64,000 bases of DNA, taken from Perkinsus olseni (lineage: Eukaryota; Perkinsozoa; Perkinsida). The stretch covers positions 62,001 to 126,000 of the forward strand of contig JABANN010000004.1 of assembly GCA_013115125.1 (NCBI GenBank), given 5' to 3'. Below, piece after piece: positions 13,864 through 26,170 of the stretch (the first letter of the stretch is position 1; every line of letters starts with the position of its first letter). A model generated the notes under the pieces. It worked only from the letters and a program-made list of their open reading frames with translations, was not told the DNA's origin and ran no database searches. A program made the translations under genes and the position numbers.

Positions 13864-14151
13864 TTAAGAGCCCATGATGATGTTGTTGATGGGGATGAAG
13901 ACTAGTTTAATAGTATATCCGATGAAGCCCATGATGCAGAAGCCGATGAAGCAGGCTGATGCCATCTTCTTGAATTCTGAAACCAAGCGACTAGGATGAT
14001 TATGAGGGCTCTGCGCAGTGGACTCACCTTTAGCATCCGGCTTCTCGCACTTCTGGATGAGTCTCCTAGAGTCTATCGCGAATTCACGCAGGCCAGTGTT
14101 GACATATCCAACAGGGTTGGACTTGTCGCTGATGAGTTCGTTGAATCCCAT
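13864..14151 (-). CDS. SEC61G: Sec61 translocon gamma subunit
   Basis: A tail-anchored protein of the ER protein-conducting channel, partner of Sec61 alpha and beta. The N-terminal part contains [18 protein letters not shown], matching the amphipathic cytosolic helix of Sss1/Sec61 gamma. The C-terminal half carries the single membrane helix, ending [19 protein letters not shown] and then INNIIMGS, which is almost diagnostic. A 48-nt GT-AG intron (about 13980-14030) lies between KPDAK and EFKKM; because its length is a multiple of three the frame reads through it, but the inserted residues fit nothing in the family. After splicing the protein has about 79 residues, close to the usual 65-80. 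Confidence 0.93.
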   Translation of the reverse strand: MGFNELISDKSNPVGYVNTGLREFAIDSRRLIQKCEKPDAKGESTAQSPHNHPSRLVSEFKKMASACFIGFCIMGFIGYTIKLVFIPINNIIMGS

Positions 14152-14419
14152 GCCGAGTAGATGAAAAAGTTAGGAGACACTAAGAGAACCTCTGACCGCC
14201 TCCAGCAAGCCCCCTGTTGCCTGGCCAACGCTAAGGCGATCCCTGCCTGGGGTAAATCTTATGATGAACTAATACACTACAGTCGCATGTACGGTATGCA
14301 AGCAGCAAAATGAAAGGCATCCCAAGTAGCGCCGAGCTGACCACGACCCGGTGAAGATGGACTAGGGTACAAAAATGAGATTAAGTATACAATGGTACAA
14401 CATGGAGGAAGAAACGTTG

Positions 14420-16203
14420 TTAGCGCTCGCCCCAGCTGAGGTAGTCTGAATCGCCTAGCCTGCTCTTCTTGCGAAGAAAAGTGATGGCGAAAACTATCGC
14501 GAATACACCGCAGGCAGCACCAACGGCGATGTACGAGTAACCAAGGATGCCATTCTTGCCACCAGCCCAGGTGGTCGTGGCAATGACGATACTCTTCGTA
14601 CCACCGTACTGTGTCGTAGGGAAGTTGTCTGATACTGTGAAGCGAAGAACATCCCCAGCCTGCAAAGGCGAGTGACGGAAAAGAGGACCTATGGACACTT
14701 ACCCTGAGGTCATCGTCTATCCTAGCATACATCTTTCTGAACGTCGGTAAGCCAGCAGGCCTCATCCAGCCAATGAATCGGCCATTAAGGAGAGCCCAGC
14801 CCGCGGGGTTGAGTTTACGCTCGTATCCCTCGGCAGCAGTACATGCAAACTCGGGATCGACACCATCAACACCACCAGGTACCTAGAGGGAAGACATACG
14901 AGAAATGGAGGCGGCATTGATGCCTGCTCCTACCAGTGTGAATTTACATGAGGCTTCATCCGTCATGTAGTTGGTGCAGGCTGTGTGATTGGTAGCTGGG
15001 TCAGCAGTGGCACTCATGACGTAGATCTTCTTATAGTCGGATGGATTCTGTTGCGCAGCGATCGGTACCTGGACACGAGCGATGATGACGACGACACGAC
15101 GAATAACTGAATACACTCACACAAACTTGAGGAGGGAAGTAGAAGGTGAGCCACATATTGAGGGAGACCTGATTCTCGACGCCCTCGTCGATTGTCCCCT
15201 CCGGATCGAGGTTATTAAACTTATACTCTACGTCATCCTCACAAGCTATCACGGTATTGGTCTGAAAGAGAACAGATGAGCATCAGCAGCGACCCTTCCT
15301 GTGATCATCACCTCCGTTATATTGGTCCTCTCCCAAACGGCTGCTGCGGAATCTACCCGTTTAGTGTCAATGATGTACGAATCATTGAAGGTAGATCTGG
15401 CGATCAACCCGCAGGGATAGTTACTGCAAGCAGGAGGAGGCGGATGAACTACCGTGGCCTTAGCATCTTACTTTCGTTCAAATTCATCTCGCTCCCATGG
15501 ACTGCAGTCCCCGTTAGCACCACGTTTCGTTGAGACATCACTGGGCCCTGAGGATGATGCAATAAAAAGAAAACCTCCGTGCTAGGGTGATGCCACTGAC
15601 TTGCCAACTGAAAGTAGTCCCGGGAGGCAATGTAACGCCTATGGTTCTGATAGAAGTTGGTGAGTTCATAGTACCTGAGCCAGGGCTAATAGAAACGGCT
15701 AGAGGATATAAGGCTCTATAACTATTAACACTTACACATAGATGGGAGCGTTCATATCCTCATTGATCTCCATCTCTACCGGGAACACCCCTCCGTTGGC
15801 CAAGTCCGTGTAGTCGACCGTTTGTTCGTTCGTGCTCTTGTCCGCCTGAGTGACAAGTGTACCCGAACTAATACGAACCAGGCGGAGGCGACGGGAACCT
15901 ACCTCGACCAGTCCAATGCCTATCGCAATGAAAGCCGCGGCGAATGCTACAAACGTGGCTATAACCCATCTGACAGCAAAAACGGCATCAGCAGCGAGAA
16001 CGGAGTAACCCAAAGAAGATGATCTACTTAGGGCTGAGGAGGGGTTGCCAAGCTCGTATCCTTTGCTGGATGAGATCGTTGTCATACTGCTTCCGATGGC
16101 GGCTTTGCGGGTGTGCTTGCTGTTGTTGTTGTTGTTGACCTTGTGCCCGAGGTCTCAACGAATCCTCAGGTGGTCCGCTAGAGCATTCAGGAGCAGCAGC
16201 CAT
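14420..16203 (-). CDS. CDC50/LEM3 family subunit of P4-ATPase lipid flippase
   Basis: CDC50 proteins are obligate partners of P4-ATPases, which move phospholipids to the cytosolic leaflet of secretory and plasma membranes. The first exon starts MAAAPECSSG, has a Q7 tract and ends QQRIRAWQPLLSPK, the family's signature before the first membrane helix. An intron at about 15973-16028 joins it to WVIATFVAFAAAFIAIGIGL. Next comes MEINEDMNAPIYV, then a second family signature in the following exon (tract equivalent to YQNHRRY, near 15650). The ectodomain has several cysteines. The last exon has GGKNGILGYSYI, the second membrane helix, and ends GDSDYLSWGER. All landmarks of the family are present in order. 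The start at 16203 is the first ATG that keeps the signature exon whole; another ATG lies further upstream in the same frame. Confidence 0.9.
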
Positions 16204-16868
16204 TACCAACAAACTGCTGAAAATACCCAAGCAGTGACAGCACCGACTCGCCGCAGCTGATGATGGAAGGCAAAGGAAACAACACGACGATGACTCGGCA
16301 GGAAATGGCGAGCGCAATCGATCCATATTCATCGGGAGAAATCAATCATCGTCATCATATTCCAAACCAGTACTACTACCACTACCACCCAAGTGCGGGG
16401 GGATATCCTGTTGACAGACGAGGTTGTATACCACGAGTAGAAAGGGAGGGTCAATAGTGATAACAACAGCAGTGCGCCTTTCTCATTGTTGTAAACATAA
16501 CAAGGGCTTGGGGACAATGGTAGTACAAGTAGCGGTGGATAACGTCTTCACAGCAAGTGGTGTCACACAACAACAGTCATGGTCAATGCTGACAATAGAC
16601 TTATCAGAGTGATGACACTAGCTATACGACGACGACGAAGACGACGAAAAGACAATGATTAACACGATGATTGGTGTAGCCGAGAGAGATAGTACACGGG
16701 AAAATGATGAGGTCCTCAGAGAGAGATATCGCTACTCCTGTTGCGGTGATGACTGCTTCAGCGTTAATGCCGGTGTTGTACTCACAAAGGAAGAAGCTCG
16801 GCAGGGCTGCCACTCACCGAGCTTATAGTGGTAAACTTGTTGCAAGTATCATCATCACCAAGTTAGGC
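16204..16868. other. Intergenic, no gene seen
   Basis: About 660 bases between the eIF4E stop and the CDC50 start. The sequence is rich in CAA, GAT and CAT triplets; short frames are open on both strands but none shows a recognisable domain or a consistent exon pattern. It probably holds the eIF4E 3' UTR and the CDC50 promoter. Confidence 0.5.
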
Positions 16869-18049
16869 TTACTTGGGAACATCATCGGTACTTGATGCGC
16901 CGTTCTCCTCCTCCTCCTCGTCGTCATCATCGTCATCAGTCTTGGTGGTGAGGGAGAGCTCTAATGGAACATGCGAAGGGTCCTTCGTGAAGTACTCGAA
17001 TGACATGCTTGAGGGAAGCCGCCGATTGAAAGATTCTTGATGCTGTTGCTGCTGCCTATTCTCCTCAGAGTTCTCCTCGCCAGACGAGCTCGTTGGGTTG
17101 AACAAGGGCCTGACACAAGGACCAGGACACGTCGGCACTACTTGACAGCAGCAAGGTTGACTTACGCAAGAGCATCTCTGAAGATAGCGCCCAATCGCAG
17201 GACCTCGTCCTTGTCGGAAGTCCCTATCCAAAGGGCTAATCGTATATTATACTTTCGTACGGAGCAGACTGCGCCACATACTGCATCAACATCAGTTTCC
17301 CTATTGGGGAAGACACTACCAATCAACGACAGTAATATGTTAACCCAGGATTCATCGATACTCTGACAAGAGGAATAACAGTAATGAAGATAACTGAAGG
17401 GTACGGGGCGAGAACGTACCTCCTTTTGCTGTTCTGATGCTGCTCCCCGTTTCACTGGCCGATCCACCGAGACTATCCACCGGCCACCCTTCGCGCAGGT
17501 CTCATCCTCCCACATCGGGGCAATGCCTTGCCGGAATACACTATAATCAGCATAGGTTAGTCGGCTGGGCGATGATACGTTGTTAAAGACTCGCCAAAAG
17601 TCCTCTACTGAGCTAAAATCCAGTACCCGCTTCTGAGTACCCTTCCAGTTATCCTTCTTATCCTATCATCAAACATGACCAATAACCACAACCATGACTA
17701 CTACTACCTTAGTCTGGGCTTGATACATGAGCCAGAAGCTCCAGGTGTGCTCCAAAGGATGGGGTCTGGAGGGTGGAGGGGGTGTTGCCCCACTACTACT
17801 GGAATAAGCCTCCTCAACATCATCAGAGTTGTTACTAATTGATGTGGTGGTACCGGACTCCACCGGTGCCGGGGAGGCCCTATGTGATGATGAGTGCGCT
17901 GCCTCAGCAGCCCCGTCATTCAGTGACGACGGGATGACAGCAGCACCGGTAGTGCCAGACATTGCCTCGGAAACTTCTCCACTCATACTAAAATGACCAT
18001 CACGTTCATGCGTCCACGGTCTCCTCCAAAGTAGCCATGCTTGGCTCAT
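16869..18049 (-). CDS. EIF4E: Translation initiation factor eIF4E-like cap-binding protein
   Basis: eIF4E binds the 7-methylguanosine cap and recruits ribosomes to mRNA. The N-terminal 100 residues are a Ser/Ala/Pro-rich extension. The cap-binding fold begins HPLEHTWSFWLMYQAQTK, then in later exons FSSVEDFWRVFNNV, the cap-stacking MWEDETCAKGGRW, and ALWIGTSDKDEVLRLG, which supplies the third conserved tryptophan. The C-terminal exon includes LPSSMSFEYFTKDPSHVPL and then a long Asp/Glu-rich tail, which is unusual for eIF4E. Introns lie near 17650-17690, 17320-17420 and 17030-17165. The long N-terminal and acidic C-terminal extensions suggest one of the divergent eIF4E classes known from dinoflagellates and relatives. 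An internal Met at about 17986 is an alternative start. Confidence 0.85.
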
Positions 18050-19045
18050 GGCGCACGCCCGAGGGATCTATTCAAGCCCTCAGGGCGAGCGCTACTTTTG
18101 TCGGCGGAGCGGTGGTGTGAAATGTTCTCAAAAAATTCATTTGAGACTGCGACCGTCTCGAATTAGGCTTAATATCGTATTTTTGTATCAAAGTAACGCA
18201 TGGGCAATCCCTACACGCGATCCACTTTCACACGGTGTCTTGATAGAGGAGATGATTCTTGCTATGGTCCAAAAATTCCCTGATTCCCCACCGTTTTGTG
18301 CAAACAACCATTTCGTATGCTTCTTCAGGTCCAGTATCGGTGGGGAAAAGCCGTTCCCGCCGTTTTCGGCGATGAGACCTTTATGGAGGTGCGCAGGAGT
18401 ATTGAAGTTGCAGATATGATAGGAAGGGATGGTAGTACTGGCGGCGGGTAGTCGGGCATGCTACATAATGGGTTATAACAGTGTGCTACTGACTGCGCAG
18501 GATTTCTTAGAATCCCTGTAGGGTGGCTTACGACCTTTTTCGGTATATTGTATGTTGATTTATGAGGTTGATGCGTCCTGTATTAACTCCATTGCCGAAG
18601 TGCTGAGTGTGTGGATTCAGTTGGAAGGTGTTTTTGCCATGTCACGGTCGTCACTGGGCCTACTGGATCGGTAGGGGATACCTGTTGATGGTATTCACGA
18701 CAGATTTGAGTACACGAGTAGTGCACCGGCATTTGCCATGTGAATCGCACGATACGCTATAGTTACCATCATTCTATCTAATGCTATAGCCATGCTGCCT
18801 CCACCACACACGGCTCGGGGAACATTTCGTTCACTCCTGAGTCCTGCTTCGGCTCTATTCCTACATTTTGTAGTTATTACTTTGATCAATTCCAAGCATG
18901 CCGTTGATCTCGGACAACTTTTTGCAAGACGATGGTACAATTCTGTTATGGTTTCTTAAGCATTAGAAATCGTGTTGAGTTCTCTTCTCGCATTTACGGT
19001 CGTAATTGTTTTGGTTAAGCCTCTGATTGGCCGTCGTTGACCACT
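18050..19045. other. Divergent promoter region, no gene seen
   Basis: About 1 kb between the starts of eIF4E (-) and the HSA-domain gene (+), so it should hold both promoters. Small open frames exist but none has a domain or convincing splice pattern. The stretch is more AT-rich near 18460-18640 and 18840-19010. No TATA box can be called with confidence. Confidence 0.45.
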
Positions 19046-22000
19046 ATGGCGCAGTCATCGGCGGCGGCCAGCCATCACAAACGGAAACGGGCTCGGCACC
19101 AGAGCTCTGGGGCAGGTGGTAGCATGAGATCCACTGTAAAGGATTCCATGCCCACAGTGGAGATGCGAGAGGCCCTAAACCGAGATGGAGAGATGGGTAG
19201 AGTACTGTTGGAGCGTGGGTATCTCGGTGCTAAGCTGTATACTGGTCCCGATATTACCACTGGGCTTTTGCCTGGACAACATGATCAGATATTAGCTGAG
19301 ATGAAATGGGTGCATGCGGATGTGGTGGGGCTGAGGGATCTGAAGCAAGCTCAGTGTCGACGAGTAGCATCAGCAGTGAAGGACTATTGGCGAGTACGGA
19401 CGAAACAACAAGAGCGTGGTGGAGGTGAGCATGTGAGGCTGGATAGGATGCCTGATGGTACTGAGGTCCGACACCAAGTGCAAGCATCAGCATCAGCAGC
19501 AGCGAGTAAAGGCAAGGGTTCATCACCATCCCCTACTGATGATGATGATGATGATGATGATATTGTTATGATACACCATGATGATACTGTTTCCACCGAC
19601 GAGGAATCCCAGTTCTCCAACGCTGCAGAGGCGAGGGCCTCCATCGACCCATTGCGTGATATCATCGATCGTCTCAATGATGCTTCAGCGGTATGGATGT
19701 CCGACAAGGGCCCTCCGATACAGTCGACTACTAGTAGCAATAGCAGCAGTAGTTCAGCAGCCATAGCAGGTCATGGCGCTGGACCTCGGTCAGCAACTGC
19801 CGCACCTTCGGTTAATCCTGATGATGATGCAGCTGTGTGCAGCACAGTATTTGTGCCGGGAGTAGTGGACTTCCCCGACCCTGGCGCGGAGCCCCGGTTA
19901 CGGATGAACGAGTTGCTGAGCAATCAACGTACACTTCTACATGAAATGCAGTTTTCGGAGGCGGCTCGGGCACGTCTACCCGCTCTCTTCACTTCGATGG
20001 TTCGAGAGATGTCTGCACATCCCGCTGGGGACCAGGAGTCAGTGGTGAAGACTCCACGTAGCAGTACTTCGGCAGTTGCCAAGGCTAAGGCTCCAGCGCG
20101 GTCTAGAAAGGCAGCAGCGGCGGCAGCAGCTCAGCAGCAGGCTATGATCACGGTCACTCAGGCGTGGGAGGAGAAGGAGAATCTTTTACTACTAGCAGCT
20201 TTGGCACGGTCCCTGCCCCGTTGCTTCGACCAGAAGAGCTCCTCAACGTACTTTATGGTGGAGCGGCGGAGAGAAGCTCTCCGGAATAGTGTAGCTGCCA
20301 ATTTACAGGAGGATTCATTGGACTTGGCCAGTGGTCTACTAAACGGTGTCAGCTGGCGATCGGTTGAGATCGGTATGCGGTGTGCAATGGAAGGCATTGC
20401 TGGCCAGGACAAGTTACGATCCAATCTTGCCTGTGCCAGGCGTGCCAATGAGATGCTTACAGAGCGTCCTATGGTGCCTCCGGTCGGGACGAGATGGCGA
20501 GGCTCGATTGAAGGCATGGCTGGAGAGAAGCAAAGGCAGATTGGCCTGCCTGTGGAGGTACGCATAGTCGACGAAACGGCGAAGGACGATACCAGCGGTT
20601 CCACTCCTACTAGTACGACTATTGAGCAAACTTTGGCCGTGGTGGACGATGGGGCCTTGGAGAAGTCCGTCGGTAGTCAGGAGGATGCCTTAGCGTTGTT
20701 TCACTATCGTAGAGGGCTAACTACCCCTACCTTTGCGGCGTTCTACTCGTCTAAGGGAGGGCCCTCGGCGCCGCCGCACCGACGCCGGAAGAAACTTGGT
20801 GACTTGGTCAGCGGCAACAACAGCGGAGCCCTGCGATGGAGGCTCCCTCCGGTACGGAAGTGCATACGAAAGGGCTCGTCTACCGGTGCATTATCGTCAT
20901 CGTTGAACAGAAGTAAGCGGCGTCCATGCAGTACTGCCATACGGTCGACAGTGTCTCGCTTGGCGACCCCCGTGAGCTTCTCCGAGGCTCTTAAGTCCTG
21001 GGATGACTACATAGCGACGGTGAGCCATCAGAACTCTTGTCGATGGCTCTCTACGGCGGTCACCTCAATGGGAGCGGCTCGGAGGAGACGGGCAACAGAA
21101 TGCGGAGAGATGAGAGTCTTCCAGTGGGTGGCTCCTCCGGCCGGGTCGCCGGCTTCGCCCTTAGCCTTGAGAAATGCTCATGCTAATGCACTGCTTGCGT
21201 TGCAGCGCTATGCTTCCGCCTCGATGAAGGGGGCGCCTGCGAACCAACCCGCCTCCTGTATCGGGCCTGAAGCTTTGAAGTTGTTGGCTTATGCTGCCCA
21301 CAAGATGAAGGAGCAGATGCCTGACAATGGCAGTGGCATTGAGGTAATGATGAGATATACTAGCAAACTACCACTAGGTTACTTGTTTTTCTGCACAGAT
21401 TGCCCCTACTAAGCAGCCGATCCCTGAGAACTTCAGAAGAACCAAGGTGACGATGTTACCGATGGCGACAGGTCGTGCAGGTGGCACCCACATGATGGGC
21501 CACAAGGCACCACCGCATCAATTAGGAACGGCAGCAGCAGCAGCCGCGCTGAAGCAACAGCAGCAAGCAGGGGGAATGGTGATGGGCAAGGCTCATCTAG
21601 GAGGAGCTGCTTATCAGAGGGCGTCGGCAGTCGCAGCCAATCAACAGCAGCAACAACAGCAGCCGCAGCCACAGCATCTAGCCCAATTGCTGCAGATAAG
21701 AAACGCTGCAGCTGCGGCAGCTTCCGCGGTGAATCAGCACGGCGGTGGTGGCGGGTCTGGAGGACAGCAGGCACCTATGCAGCAGTATATTATGGCGAAG
21801 CGAGGGCAGATGCAGCCGACGAGTTCTACGACGACGATCGGTCTACAAAAACAGCAGCAGCAGCAGCAGAAGACGGCGTTGGGCAAGGCTCCGCCGTCGG
21901 GTGGGCAACGAGGTCAAGGGTCGTTGGGTTCGGCAGCAGGCACCGGCATGCCTAAGGTGCCGTCGGCTGCGATGCACAACCTACTGCAGTCGATGCTGAA

Positions 22001-22610
22001 TCAGCAACAGGCTCAACAACGAGCAGGAGCAACGGCGGCTGCATCTAACCCTCAGACAGCACCGGCGGGTCCAACACAAGCCAACAATCCAGCGGCCGCA
22101 GCGGCGGCTGCTGCTATGGGTAGGGCCAATCTCGGCAACTTGCACCAACTATACCAGAGTTTACTTACGCAATTTACTCATGGTAGTACAACTGGTATGC
22201 GGCGTCAAGGAGGTCTGACACCGACCGGGCCCTCTCCTTCTCCACCTCCTCCTCCTCCACCTACAGCCTCTGGAGGAGCAGGTGTAGCGTCGGGGACCAA
22301 TGCGATGCCGGCCATACAGAATATGCTCCAGAATATACTCGCCAATAGCAGACCTCAGTATAGCGCAGCCCCCACACCAAAAGGCCCAGGTCTGCGAGCA
22401 CCGCAAGGATCGCCTACCGCCACTACACCGTCTTTGCAACAACAGCGATCGCCCTATCAGCAGTTCTATGCAGTCGGTGGAAGCACCGCTGCTGCTCTGC
22501 CTAAGGCTGTATCATCAGGGTCAAAGGCGCCTGCGCCAGCTGCTGCTACTGCCAGGTCGGCTGCTGCTGCTCATGGTCACCCCAATGCCCCATCGGGGCC
22601 GGGCGTCTGA
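19046..22610 (+). CDS. HSA-domain chromatin factor, EAF1/p400-like
   Basis: A protein of about 1,160 residues in two exons joined by an intron at about 21343-21399. The N-terminus is basic (HHKRKRARH). Residues about 75-125, including LAEMKWVHADVVGLRDLKQA and then RRVASAVKDYW, match the HSA helix that nucleates actin-related proteins in NuA4, SWR1 and INO80 complexes. A later helical section begins QAWEEKENLLLLAALAR (about residue 370), which could be the SANT-like unit found after HSA in Eaf1/p400. The C-terminal 390 residues are low-complexity, rich in Gln, Ala and Pro, as in Eaf1 and p400 tails. There is no Snf2 ATPase, so an Eaf1-type scaffold of a histone acetyltransferase complex is the best reading. 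The frame opens at a TTG; the ATG at 19046 is taken as the start. Confidence 0.55.
19533..19562 (+). repeat. GAT trinucleotide microsatellite inside a gene
   Basis: A run of about eight GAT units coding for an Asp tract in the HSA-domain protein. Length variation here would change only the acidic tract. Confidence 0.85.
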
Positions 22611-23195
22611 TTGGCTGTGTACATAGCTCCTACGCTGCTGTTGTTTACTCGACCACCTCATCATGACGATTACCTCTCGCCTGATGGCCTCGGTATGGTG
22701 CTAGCAACGAGCAGCTTCTAAGGAACTACTGCATCGTACATAGTATCTCTATCATCATTTCTTGAACGATTGCCTGCTGACGACTTGTCGTTGTGGGGTC
22801 TCCATAACCACATTTTCTTCATCGCTTTTATTGTCATCATCATCACCGACCGTGTGCTGCTGCTGGTACCTCCACCCGGTCGGTACCATCGTCTCTCCTC
22901 CTCCTTCGTGGTCGTCGTAATATCATCATTGTATGTAGCATTGTTGAAGTACTCTATTATTGATACCTTACGATAAAGCCTATAGCATACTACCACTACT
23001 CGACTACATCATCCCCGCTGCTTGAGTTCATCACACAATCGCGCCGAGACGCGCCTCGTCTACCGTGTGCATGCGTGCAAGTGAATCGCCGCTCTTTGGG
23101 ACACCTTCCTTTGTTACTACCGTGCCCCACGGTTGAAGTCTCTTCAGGACCTAGCCTTTATATTAGGCCTTGGTATCTCTACGAGGTCAGCTCAG
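22611..23195. other. Intergenic, no gene seen
   Basis: About 590 bases between two plus-strand genes. Rich in ATC and CTC triplets; contains the 3' UTR of the HSA-domain gene and the promoter of the fumarate reductase gene. No domain or exon is recognisable. Confidence 0.5.
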
Positions 23196-24862
23196 ATGCG
23201 CTTACTAGATTATCTATTCGCGAGCCTTCTAGCGCCGTTTGATGCTCTCTGCGGCAATTCAATTTTGCATTGGCATAGTCCCCTTTCGCTGTTGCCGTAT
23301 CCTTTGCAGAAGTTGGATATCTCCCTTTTTCAACCTCACGATATGGAACACGTTATCGTCGTTGGCGGAGGCCTTGCTGGTCTGTCGGCTGCCCACACTG
23401 TCCTAGAGCGTGGCGGCCGCGTCATACTCGTGGACAAAATGTCATTCTGCGGTGGAAACTCCACCAAGGCTACTTCTGGTATCAATGGAGCTCTCACTGC
23501 CACACAGAGGAAGAACGGCATCCCTGATAGCCCGGAGCTATTCGAGAAGGACTCCCTTAGAGGTGGTGCCGAGAGGCCCGATCTCATCAAGGTCTTGACC
23601 CACGAGAGCGCTGATGGTGTCGATTGGCTCATCGACAGATTCGGCCTGGACTTGTCATTGCTGTCCAGACTTGGCGGCCACTCGATGCAGCGTACCCATC
23701 GTGGTAAGGCCCGCTTCCCTGGTATGACCATCACCTATGCCCTCATGGAGAAGCTTGAGGAGATCTGTGAGCAGGACCCGAACCGCGCCAAGATGATCTT
23801 GAAGGCCAAGGTCGAGAAGCTCCTCACTGATGCATCGGGGGAAGTCGTAGGCTGCGAGTACGTGAAGGATGGGAAGTCTCATCAGCTCTTCGGCGCTGTT
23901 GTTTTGGCTACCGGTGGCTTCGGTGCCGACTTCACTGAGGGGTCCCTTTTGAAGCAGCATAGGCCGGACTTGGCCCATTTACCCACCACCAATGGTGAGC
24001 ACACCACAGGCGATGGTATCAAGATGGCCCAGGCGATCGGCGGAGAGACGGTCGATTTGGAGTGGGTTCAGGTAAGGCAGGCCCTGGATCTCTTCAGCTC
24101 AATCTATTCTAACTTCAGGTGCACCCGACTGGTTTGGTCCATCCTGATGAGCCCGATAATAAGGTGAAGTTCTTGGCTGCAGAGGCCCTCCGCGGCGTCG
24201 GTGGCCTCCTTATTGATGCTGATGGAAGACGCTTCTGTAACGAGCTGGGCCGCAGAGATTACGTTACCGGCGAGATGTGGAAGAACAAAGGACCATTCCG
24301 CCTCCTGCTAAACTCCAAGGCCTCGAAGGAGATCGAATGGCACTGCAAGCACTACAAGGGAAGAGGCCTTATGAAGTTCTACAATTCCGGACGGGATCTG
24401 TGTGCGGATACTGGCATGGATCCCAAGGTTTTGGAGGACAGCTTCAGGGTTAACAACGAATGCGCTGTGAAGATGGCACAGGATCCAGAGGGCGGCAGTT
24501 ACCCGGCTTATCCTAGCGGAAAGAGCTACGATAAATGGGGTAAGAAGTTCTACCATAATACCCCTACTGATATCAACGACTCCTTCCATGTTGCAATTGT
24601 GACACCCGTCATACACTATTGCATGGGAGGTTTGAAGGTTGACACTGATGCCCGCGTCCTCAAGCAGGATAAGCCTATCGAGGGCCTTTTCGGGGCTGGT
24701 GAGGTCAATGGCGGTATTCACGGGAAGAACCGCCTGGGTGGCAGCTCCTTGCTGGACTGCGTGGTCTTCGGCCGTGTGGCTGGCAGGTCGGCTAGCCGTC
24801 ACATGCAGGAGCGCAATGTTAGGGTAGTCGCTGAGAAGGGCTTGGCCAGATCCAAGCTGTAA
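23196..24862 (+). CDS. Soluble FAD-dependent fumarate reductase (Osm1/FRD type)
   Basis: Single-chain flavoprotein that reduces fumarate to succinate, re-oxidising reduced flavin or NADH and keeping redox balance at low oxygen. An FAD dinucleotide-binding motif (VIVVGGGLAGLSAA, just after 23343) opens the catalytic part. FCGGNSTKATSGINGA follows, as in fumarate reductase and aspartate oxidase flavoproteins. Substrate-site landmarks are HPTGLV, ELGRRDYVTGEM, HYCMGGLKV, LFGAGEVNGGIHGKNRLGGSS and SLLDCVVFGR. One intron (24072-24118) interrupts between EWVQ and VHPTG. The ATG at 23196 adds a leader, MRLLDYLFASLLAPFDALCG, that looks like a signal or targeting peptide; the ATG at 23343 would give a cytosolic enzyme. 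No cytochrome b5 domain is fused. Confidence 0.9.
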
Positions 24863-25271
24863 CGGTGTCCACTCACCCTGCATCATGATTTGTTTTTAAT
24901 CGCATTAGTAATAATTGTGGCATTTAAACATTATTGATCGAAAGGTTGGTATCATCAGTATGCAAGTGTGATGAGGTTTTTATGAAGAAGTACTACGCTA
25001 AATATCATTGTTATCATCGCCCGAGAGGAGCCAGTGAGTTTTTCAACTTTGTAACGTAGGTGGTGTATACCAACCAGAATACCCCTGTTTTGTTTCTAGT
25101 TTGTTCACCAAGGGGAAGGGTCTTTAGCTTCCCCAATGCTTCTGGCATCGGTCACTGCCAGCAGGTCGCTCAGGGCTGGCCTCAGAGGTAGCCTGGATGG
25201 TTCGTGACGGGTAGCTACTGAGTTTATCAGTTTTTCTACCCCAACCTTTTGTCTCGGCTAAGTTAAAGCAC
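24863..25271. other. Intergenic, no gene seen
   Basis: About 410 bases between the fumarate reductase and HINT genes, both on the plus strand. AT-rich start consistent with a 3' UTR; no gene recognised. Confidence 0.5.
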
Positions 25272-25801
<530 letters not shown>

Positions 25802-26170
25802 GCGCAGTTGTGTCCACCTAAATAGTGATTTTCCTCGCCTTTTTTCCTTTGAGTTGCTCAGCTGAAGACTTCGGTTCGACACGCTGGGGTTCGGGTCGCG
25901 CTGAACAGAGATGATGTGGTCACAGCAACGGTGGCTTGTGCTCCTCGTTGTTGCGGCTCCTCTGTGATGTCATCTACACGATGTCTTATCTGCATGCGTG
26001 CAATGTTAGTGTTGTCACTGCATGTCAGTGCAAGTCCCAACTCCTGAAGCAAGCAGACGTATGAGCGGCCAGTTCGATAACGTAGGCTGCCGCTGTTGCT
26101 ACCGCCTAGAGTGGTCTCCGCAGTAGTACTGAGGTCGCTCCAGGTACCCTCCATCAATCCTCATCCCGAC
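25802..26170. other. Intergenic, no gene seen
   Basis: About 370 bases between two plus-strand genes. A minus-strand frame of 99 codons is open here, but nothing in it resembles a domain and it lacks a partner exon. Confidence 0.45.

Noticed and set aside
19533-19562. Regular repeats as a possible CRISPR array
   Set aside because: This and similar runs are simple trinucleotide tracts with no spacers, and the genome is eukaryotic.
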